Assembly (NCBI GenBank): GCA_900547565.1
Contig: URHI01000061.1
Location: forward strand, 1-11,729
Length of the DNA stretch: 11,729 nucleotides
Direction of reading: 5' to 3'
Source: an uncultured Eubacteriales bacterium
Lineage (GTDB): Bacteria; Bacillota; Clostridia; Oscillospirales; CAG-272
Position 1 is the stretch's first letter, and every line of letters starts with the position of its first letter. A model generated the notes under the pieces. It was not told the DNA's origin, searched no databases, and saw only the letters and a list, made by a program, of their open reading frames with translations. Below are positions 6,644-11,729 of the stretch, in pieces. The position numbers were made by a program, and so were the translations under genes.

Positions 6644-8777
6644 CCACCACCGGCAGCCTTGCCCCCAGTCGACTGAGCAATTCATTGCTGATGCTTCCGT
6701 ACTCAGCCGCAACAGCCGGAGCCGACAAAGGTGAAACGGAATCGATCAAGGTCGCCACATCACCGACACTGACATTTTGCGCATCGGTAACATCAACTGC
6801 AAGCTGATCCATACATATCCGGCCTACGATCGGCACCAACGCATCTCCAATACGCACATATCCAAAGCCGTCCGAAAGGCTCCGGGGTAAGCCGTCGCCG
6901 TAGCCGATGGTCAAAATTGCAATGCGGCTGTCGCGCGCTGTGATAAAGGCACGGTCATACCCGACAGATTCTCCTGTCGGCACATTCCGAATCATCGCAA
7001 CACGCGCCTTGAGTGAAAGCACCGGACGCAGATCCAATTCAAGCCGCGTCTTGTCAGTCGGAGTGCCCAGAACGCCGTACAAAGCTATTCCGGCACGCAC
7101 ATAATCACACTTCAATCCGGGATAGTTCAAAAGTCCACAGCTGCTTTGTATGTGTAGCTTTGGGATCATGATACCGCCGGCTTTAAGTGCATCGATCAGC
7201 GTGTAAAAACGCTGTATCTGCCCATGGGTAAAAGCAATATCATCGGGCGCCTGACTTTCAGCACAGCATAAATGCGTGTAAATACCGTCAACCTTAAGAT
7301 ATTTCATGTCAAAAATGCGCCGCACACCCGATGCATCGCTGTCCGCTATTCCCAATCGATGCATACCCGTGTCGATTTTGACATGCACTTGCACCGGCAC
7401 CTGCTGACTGTTAAGCCGCTCTGCGTAATCCGCATCTATCACCGTCTGCATAAGACGGTATTTTTTCAGCTGTGCGGCACGGTGAACATCAGTATAGCCC
7501 AACACCAGAATATCGCCGCGGATTCCGTACCTGCGCAAACTTATCCCCTCGTCAGCCGTTGCAACCGCAAATGCGCGGACACCGTTTTTTTCAAGCAGAG
7601 TCGCAATGCAGAACGCACCGTGCCCATACGCCTCAGTCTTAACGACCGCCATAAGCTCACACCCTGACGGCAAAGCTGCGCGCAGAACATCGGCATTATG
7701 CACCAGGCTGTCGGTATCAATTTCAATGTATGCGCGGTCTGTGCCGGGACGATATCCATTCATACGCAGTTTCCTGCTGCTTGCATACCGGTTCATAACC
7801 GCCGTCACCGAGATACCCGCAGCCAGCGACAGAAGGCTGACAACAGCAAAATGCACAAGGCTGTTATCAACAAGTAGCCACCAAAGTCCTGCCGGACGCG
7901 CAAGCATACGCACTACTACAATCATCATAGGGTGCACGATATATACCGCCAGTGCAGTCCCTCTCAACCACATAACTCGCTTTCCGCGAAAATGCAACAG
8001 TGCGCCGAACAAAAACAGTACACAAGGCACCAAAAAAACATACATGCTGTCGTGCCGCTGCACACCGAGCCGATGCAATATCAGACCTTCTCCGAGCATC
8101 AGTGCAAAGCTGACGGTAAAGCCGGAAATTGCATATCCCAAAGGTAGCCTGCGCCTGCTGTCGGCAATATATCCTCCCAACAGCATAAAAATCGGGGTGA
8201 AAAAAACGCCGTTGCGTGTGTAATCAGACACTGAAAACAGCAACCCGTAAAAGCCGCCGACCACCGGGACACCGGAAATAAAACCATAATAACTGTCACC
8301 GAAAAGACCTATGACATACAGCACCGCGGCCACGGAAAAGCCACGTTTGTAGTCAAGCTTTCTGACAAGCAGCCATGCAATCGCCGCGCCTGTCATCGCC
8401 GCCGGAAGATACCATAGATGGTACACAGTCCCGTCAAACACAATATCCTTGATTATATTCGGCAAAAGATTTTCACACCTGAAATATCCGTTGTAAATGT
8501 TTATCGGAAGATAAAACACGATCGCTACAGCGTAAATCAGTGCCATTCGGCAAATGAAGCGCCTCAGCCGTCCGGTATCACGGCTGTATCGTGTAACAGT
8601 AAAAAATCCTGACGTCATAAAGAAAAACGGCACTGCAATACGGGCAATGATGCGGGTCAGGATAAAGTCACCTGTCTCACTTATCCCGGAGAGAGGCGAT
8701 GTATGTACAGCGATTACGAGCAATGAGGCAAAAAGCCGGAACCAGTCTATTCCGGAGTAATATTTATCTCTGTTCAT
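6627..8777 (-). CDS. vanT: Membrane-bound serine racemase VanT (acyltransferase-3-like membrane domain fused to PLP racemase)
   Basis: A 716-aa two-domain protein, close to the roughly 700 aa of VanT proteins. Residues 1-335 form an acyltransferase-3-like membrane domain of about ten hydrophobic segments, beginning IDWFRLFASLLVIAVHTSP, with the family His at 25. In VanT this part is thought to take up L-Ser. Residues 345-716 are a fold-type III alanine-racemase domain: the PLP lysine is Lys380 in MAVVKTEAYGHG, and the opposite-face catalytic Tyr607 lies in VGYDRAF. Asn698 in GSISNELLSRLG replaces the Tyr of ordinary alanine racemases, a change linked to L-Ser racemisation in VanT. Product: D-Ser for VanG. 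The start ATG (8775-8777) has AGAGGAG at 8783-8789 and comes 1 nt after the vanXY stop (TGACATG). An upstream in-frame extension to 8939 runs through vanXY and is rejected. Confidence 0.95.
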   Translation of the reverse strand: MNRDKYYSGIDWFRLFASLLVIAVHTSPLSGISETGDFILTRIIARIAVPFFFMTSGFFTVTRYSRDTGRLRRFICRMALIYAVAIVFYLPINIYNGYFRCENLLPNIIKDIVFDGTVYHLWYLPAAMTGAAIAWLLVRKLDYKRGFSVAAVLYVIGLFGDSYYGFISGVPVVGGFYGLLFSVSDYTRNGVFFTPIFMLLGGYIADSRRRLPLGYAISGFTVSFALMLGEGLILHRLGVQRHDSMYVFLVPCVLFLFGALLHFRGKRVMWLRGTALAVYIVHPMMIVVVRMLARPAGLWWLLVDNSLVHFAVVSLLSLAAGISVTAVMNRYASSRKLRMNGYRPGTDRAYIEIDTDSLVHNADVLRAALPSGCELMAVVKTEAYGHGAFCIATLLEKNGVRAFAVATADEGISLRRYGIRGDILVLGYTDVHRAAQLKKYRLMQTVIDADYAERLNSQQVPVQVHVKIDTGMHRLGIADSDASGVRRIFDMKYLKVDGIYTHLCCAESQAPDDIAFTHGQIQRFYTLIDALKAGGIMIPKLHIQSSCGLLNYPGLKCDYVRAGIALYGVLGTPTDKTRLELDLRPVLSLKARVAMIRNVPTGESVGYDRAFITARDSRIAILTIGYGDGLPRSLSDGFGYVRIGDALVPIVGRICMDQLAVDVTDAQNVSVGDVATLIDSVSPLSAPAVAAEYGSISNELLSRLGARLPVVEKSSM

Positions 8778-8778
8778 G

Positions 8779-9525
8779 TCAACTCCTCTGTATCGTAATG
8801 ACAAAGCCGCCATCATTGTTTCCGGACACACTACCTCCCTGCACCGACCGTACGAATTCCTGCTCCGCTTCTTCCGGGACATAAAACACCTCATAGCACT
8901 CCCCGTGCGAAGTATTGCAGACCAGCCTTCTGTCCTCACAAAAGTCCTTCAGAAATGCTATATACTCCTCAAGCGCGAGCTTGCGCTGCTCCATAATACA
9001 GGCGTGCGGTCGCCCGATATAGCGAAAATGCCACGGCTCGTGCGCGATTTCGGTAACATCCTGCTTATCAGCCGAATAGCGCTCGACAAAACCGTAGTCT
9101 GCGGCCACATGTCTGAACTTTTGGCAAATACCGGAATACGGAAAGTCGGGGCGGATAAAATCTATGCGGTCCGAAAAAATACCAAGATCGATCGCAAGTC
9201 CCGTCTGATGCTCACTGCAGCCAGGCAGTGCAACATATTTTCGGGTAAACTCCTCACCATTGTCACGAAGTGAATCATTATATAACTGAGTCTGCTCGCT
9301 CATAGAGCGGTATCCGCTTACGGGAACGATCATTCCTCCCGCGTCTATATCACTCAACGCGGCACGCAGTGCCTCAGCCGCTTCGCGGCGCATCAGTATC
9401 CCGGGATAGCGCTCATCAGGTGCAACGAGCTCTGACGGTATGCAATCCGCAAGCGGGTGTGTCGCATTAACAAGGACTAAGTTGCCCGTATTTGTTTTGG
9501 GCAGGATCAGTTGCAGGGTACTCAT
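8779..9525 (-). CDS. vanXY: D,D-dipeptidase/D,D-carboxypeptidase VanXY
   Basis: A 248-aa zinc peptidase of the VanY/VanX (M15) family. It should hydrolyse D-Ala-D-Ala and trim the terminal D-Ala from UDP-MurNAc-pentapeptide, clearing vancomycin-sensitive precursors. Visible residues: SGYRS with Arg73; SEHQTGLAIDLG giving zinc ligands His106 and Asp113; EPWHFRYIG giving catalytic Glu163 and zinc ligand His166. There is no signal peptide, as in cytoplasmic VanXY enzymes. Its N-terminus MSTLQLI resembles the MNTLQLI of VanXY-C, which supports this start although no good ribosome binding site precedes it. It overlaps the end of vanG by 59 nt, so translational coupling is likely. Compared with the 190-aa VanXY-C it has about 55 extra C-terminal residues (from about 193), as VanG-type VanXY proteins are also longer. 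Only the dual activity assignment is inferred. Confidence 0.92.
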   Translation of the reverse strand: MSTLQLILPKTNTGNLVLVNATHPLADCIPSELVAPDERYPGILMRREAAEALRAALSDIDAGGMIVPVSGYRSMSEQTQLYNDSLRDNGEEFTRKYVALPGCSEHQTGLAIDLGIFSDRIDFIRPDFPYSGICQKFRHVAADYGFVERYSADKQDVTEIAHEPWHFRYIGRPHACIMEQRKLALEEYIAFLKDFCEDRRLVCNTSHGECYEVFYVPEEAEQEFVRSVQGGSVSGNNDGGFVITIQRS

Positions 9526-10573
9526 CGTTTATGTACAATCCAAGCAGCTTGTCCAGCATCTCCGGGAAGGACAGGCCGATTCCTTTCATCATATTCGGAT
9601 AGCGGCTGTGAGAAGTAAACCCGGGAATGGTATTTACCTCGTTAAAAACTATCTCTCCCGCAGCAGTCAGAAACATGTCAACGCGGGCAAAGCCGGAACA
9701 CCCCAGCGCACGGTAAATAACAACTGCGGCCTCCTGTATCCTTTTCTCTGTCGTGGCATCTATGCGTGCCGGGATGTGAATTTTAGAGGTTTTGAGCGTA
9801 TATTTTTCAGTATAGTCGAAAAATCCGCCCGAGAGCTCGATCTCATCTACTCTGCCGACGGTCAGTTTGTCAATACCCATCACTGCACAACCGACCTCAA
9901 ACCCATCAATAGCCTGCTCAACAATCACCTCGCTGTCATGAATAAATGCCAGCCCGACCGCTGCCTCCAGCTGCTCCGGTACCGTAACCTTTGTAATTCC
10001 GAACGACGAGCCGGCACGAACAGGCTTGACAAACAGCGGGTACGACAGCTCGCGCCGTATGCGATCAAGTGCTTCAGCCATATCGCAACGACGGAATGTC
10101 ACCGACACAGGAACGTCAATCCCCGCAAGGCTTACCAGCTTATGTGCTCTGTCCTTGTCCATACAAAGTGCCGAACTGAGCGTCCCGCAACCGACAATTG
10201 TTATGCCCGCCAGTTCAAGCATACCCTGAACAGTGCCATCCTCTCCGTTTTTACCGTGAAGCACCGGCAGCGCAAGATCTATCTGTACAAGCGTATATAC
10301 TCCGTTTCTGAGTTCAAGAAATCCGCCGTCAGATCTGTTCTGAGAAAATACGACCGGATACAGATTATCCGCATCGCAACACCATATATCGTCACGTACA
10401 TTTTCGTACAGACCTGTATAGTGAAACCAATCTCCGTCCTTAGTGATGCCGATTGGAATTATTTCAAAGCGTTCAGTATCAATATTCGTCATAACCGAGT
10501 AGACCGATTGTAACGAAACCCCGTACTCGCTGGAATGACCTCCGAAAATGACTGCAATTTTTTTCTTTTTCAT
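9467..10573 (-). CDS. vanG: D-alanine--D-serine ligase VanG
   Basis: A 368-aa ATP-grasp ligase of the Ddl/Van family, forming D-Ala-D-Ser for the peptidoglycan precursor terminus. Landmarks: the N-terminal AVIFGGHSSEYGVSLQS; LPVLHGKNGEDGTVQGMLEL (102-121); the ATP-grasp YPLFVKPVRAGSSFGI; the omega-loop EKYTLKTSKIHIPARI (256-271); and the Mg-binding VDMF and IVFNEVNTIPGFTSHSRYPNM (from 308). The EKYTLKTSK omega-loop together with Phe252 and Arg324 fits the D-Ser-specific VanG/VanC/VanE group rather than D-Ala or D-Lac ligases. The ATG (10571-10573) has GAGAAGG at 10582-10588; an extension to 10657 would run through the promoter and is rejected. The C-terminal 20 or so residues after GLYIND are coded within the overlap with vanXY. 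It is the first gene of the cluster. Confidence 0.95.
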   Translation of the reverse strand: MKKKKIAVIFGGHSSEYGVSLQSVYSVMTNIDTERFEIIPIGITKDGDWFHYTGLYENVRDDIWCCDADNLYPVVFSQNRSDGGFLELRNGVYTLVQIDLALPVLHGKNGEDGTVQGMLELAGITIVGCGTLSSALCMDKDRAHKLVSLAGIDVPVSVTFRRCDMAEALDRIRRELSYPLFVKPVRAGSSFGITKVTVPEQLEAAVGLAFIHDSEVIVEQAIDGFEVGCAVMGIDKLTVGRVDEIELSGGFFDYTEKYTLKTSKIHIPARIDATTEKRIQEAAVVIYRALGCSGFARVDMFLTAAGEIVFNEVNTIPGFTSHSRYPNMMKGIGLSFPEMLDKLLGLYINDEYPATDPAQNKYGQLSPC

Positions 10574-10581
10574 GTCAGATA

Positions 10582-10633
10582 CCTTCTCATATAACTGTGG
10601 TGATATTATAGCATTTTTTATGGTGATAAACAA
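10582..10633 (-). promoter_or_regulatory. Promoter and ribosome binding site of the vanG-vanXY-vanT cluster
   Basis: Reading the minus strand, a TTGTTT -35 box (10628-10633) is followed at exactly 17 nt by a perfect TATAAT (10605-10610), with TG one base upstream giving an extended -10 (TGCTATAAT). Transcription would begin near 10598, leaving a leader of about 25 nt that contains GAGAAGG (10582-10588). This is a strong housekeeping-type promoter. No room exists for a long attenuator. A small palindrome, TGCC-CAA-GGCA (10634-10644), lies directly upstream of the -35. Confidence 0.75.
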
Positions 10634-10665
10634 TGCCCAAGGCACTATTTTAAACAATAATTAAT

Positions 10666-10703
10666 AAAAAAGCCACTGCACAGCATAGCCTGCCGTGCAG
10701 TGG
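10666..10703 (-). terminator. Intrinsic terminator of the SGNH hydrolase gene
   Basis: On the minus strand a perfect 9-bp stem (CCACTGCAC at 10695-10703 pairing with GTGCAGTGG at 10673-10681; 13-nt loop) is followed by a C and six Ts (10666-10671). It starts 9 nt beyond the TAA of the upstream gene and isolates it from the vanG promoter. Confidence 0.88.
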
Positions 10704-10712
10704 TCAGGTTAA

Positions 10713-11729
10713 TTATTTGTACTTATCGACATATTCGTCAATCAGTGCCTGAATTCCGCGCATTTCCGACTCAGTGTTGAAAATTTTAGTAAAATTAGTA
10801 TCAGATGCCGACTTATAATGTGTGCTGATGTAGCCGTCAAAGCCTTTGGCTCCGCCGCCGAACTGCCTGTCGCTGCAGAATGAGTAATCCTGTCCGACAG
10901 CACTTTTGCCCGTGACGAGAGTATAGCACATTTGCGCCGTAATATATCCTGCAAGTGGATTGGGGTGATGGGTATCACCGTTGTTTTTAATAAATGTCGT
11001 TTGAGTGTAAATAAAGCTGCTGTTTTCGACCTCAGCCTTTCTTCTGATCATATCGTACACCAGCTGTCCCCAGTCAACGACCGACACACCCATTTGCCGC
11101 AATGTCGGCAGTGCATTGAGAATATTGGTGTGATTTCTCAGGCAGGTGTACGAATGATTGACATAAACGAACTGCACACCCGGCTTGGTGAATCTCTTCA
11201 TCACGTTTTTCACATCGCTGACAAAGTTTGAATTGTTCTCGCCTGCCTCTGATATGAACACTATGTCAATATCCGAAAGATCGACGTCTGCCAAAAGATC
11301 CTTTCCGATACCGGGACTGCCGCTGCCTCCGGTTTTATCACCATCGGGCGTAAAGTCGCGCAAGCGATGACCTCCGTACGTGAAATCATACACAGTAACA
11401 TTTTCGCCGTTCGCACGGCAGATCTGATAGAAAATCCCATAGTCCTGCTGGCGCTGATTGCCCAACTCCACACACCCGCCGTAGTATACAAACGAGTTGC
11501 CGATAAACGCTACCTTTTTGCCGTCAATGCTCACGCCGGTTTCGTACAGCGCCTCATCTATGCCGGAAGCAAGTGTGTTACTGCCACTGTCAGATATCAG
11601 CTTTTCAATTTTCTCCATAGCTTTTTTATACCCCGTAATGCCACCCGCCGAAATGACAACACTGCCGTCCGCGGTCTTAATGATGTAATCACCGGATTTC
11701 AGCTCATCGGTTGCAGAACTCTTTCCCGC
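10713..11729 (-). CDS. SGNH/GDSL-type hydrolase, 5' end beyond window
   Basis: This reading frame is open to the right edge, giving 338 codons before the TAA at 10713-10715. An internal Met at 11618 has no convincing ribosome binding site, so the true start is probably outside. Seen in the sequence: KKVAFIGNSFVYYGG, where GNSF (11490-11501) matches the SGNH block I nucleophile motif; YGGHRLRDF as a likely block II Gly; an SEAGENNSNF segment near block III; and DTHHPNPLAGY, fitting the block V Asp/His dyad. Such enzymes deacylate carbohydrates or lipids. The upstream part includes DYIIKTADGSVVISAGG followed by a helix, resembling N-terminal domains of some extracellular glycan-active proteins, so export is plausible but the signal region is not visible. 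The substrate is unknown. It has its own terminator and no evident functional link to vanG. Confidence 0.75.
   Translation of the reverse strand, partial: AGKSSATDELKSGDYIIKTADGSVVISAGGITGYKKAMEKIEKLISDSGSNTLASGIDEALYETGVSIDGKKVAFIGNSFVYYGGCVELGNQRQQDYGIFYQICRANGENVTVYDFTYGGHRLRDFTPDGDKTGGSGSPGIGKDLLADVDLSDIDIVFISEAGENNSNFVSDVKNVMKRFTKPGVQFVYVNHSYTCLRNHTNILNALPTLRQMGVSVVDWGQLVYDMIRRKAEVENSSFIYTQTTFIKNNGDTHHPNPLAGYITAQMCYTLVTGKSAVGQDYSFCSDRQFGGGAKGFDGYISTHYKSASDTNFTKIFNTESEMRGIQALIDEYVDKYK

Noticed and set aside
8778..8939. N-terminal extension of VanT to an ATG at 8937-8939
   Set aside because: The extra 54 residues are coded inside vanXY and show no family similarity; the ATG at 8777 has AGAGGAG and begins exactly where VanT proteins begin.
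8776..9273. Plus-strand open frame antisense to vanXY
   Set aside because: It is fully inside a gene with intact zinc-peptidase motifs, and no family motif or start signal is visible.
9440..10513. Long 357-codon open frame on the plus strand, antisense to vanG
   Set aside because: It covers the well-recognised vanG gene, has no ribosome binding site or recognisable motif, and its composition reads like an antisense shadow.
10574..10657. N-terminal extension of VanG to an ATG at 10657
   Set aside because: It would place the promoter (TATAAT at 10605-10610) inside the coding sequence, and Ddl-family proteins begin at MKKKKIAVIFGG.
1..11729. CRISPR array, tRNA, rRNA, IS ends or attachment sites
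   Set aside because: No regularly spaced repeats, cloverleaf-like sequence, transposase frame or paired terminal repeats were seen on reading both strands.

Overview
The window looks like chromosomal DNA of a low-to-mid GC Firmicute, most likely an anaerobic gut-type Clostridium relative (Oscillospiraceae/Ruminococcaceae-like). This is inferred from the gene content: a clostridial TSCPD small protein, a PgcA-type phosphohexomutase and a vanG-type glycopeptide-resistance cluster. Strong AGGAGG-type ribosome binding sites and a TATAAT promoter agree with it. No rRNA, tRNA, CRISPR array, transposase or integrase was seen.

Left half (about 1-6477, + strand): a short leader is followed by five tightly packed genes with gaps of 25, 0, 24 and 24 nt, probably one operon. 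They are an AI-2E family membrane protein, the Hsp90 chaperone HtpG, a strange prephenate-dehydratase-like/ACT protein that lacks most of the catalytic domain, a TSCPD-motif small protein, and an alpha-phosphohexomutase (PgcA type). The leader carries a roughly 70-nt degenerate copy of the 5' coding end of the transporter gene.

Middle (6478-6650): the operon converges on the minus-strand genes. The gap holds a 16-bp perfect inverted repeat. A second hairpin followed by six Ts reads as a plus-strand terminator and overlaps the stop codon of the opposing vanT.

Right half (6627-10573, - strand): a vanG-vanXY-vanT cluster. VanG should make D-Ala-D-Ser. VanXY should remove D-Ala-D-Ala and the terminal D-Ala of pentapeptide precursors. 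The membrane-bound racemase VanT should supply D-Ser. Together they would replace the D-Ala-D-Ala end of cell-wall precursors with D-Ala-D-Ser and lower vancomycin affinity. The three genes are translationally coupled (59-nt overlap, then a 1-nt gap). They are driven by a near-consensus extended -10 promoter at 10605-10633. No vanR/vanS two-component pair lies next to them in the window.

Far right (10713-11729, - strand): the 3' part of an SGNH/GDSL-type hydrolase gene that runs off the window edge, closed by a clear intrinsic terminator just upstream of the vanG promoter.

The most unusual items are the PDT-like protein with a collapsed catalytic domain but a kept ACT domain, and the regulator-less vanG cluster whose VanT carries the serine-racemase-type Asn.
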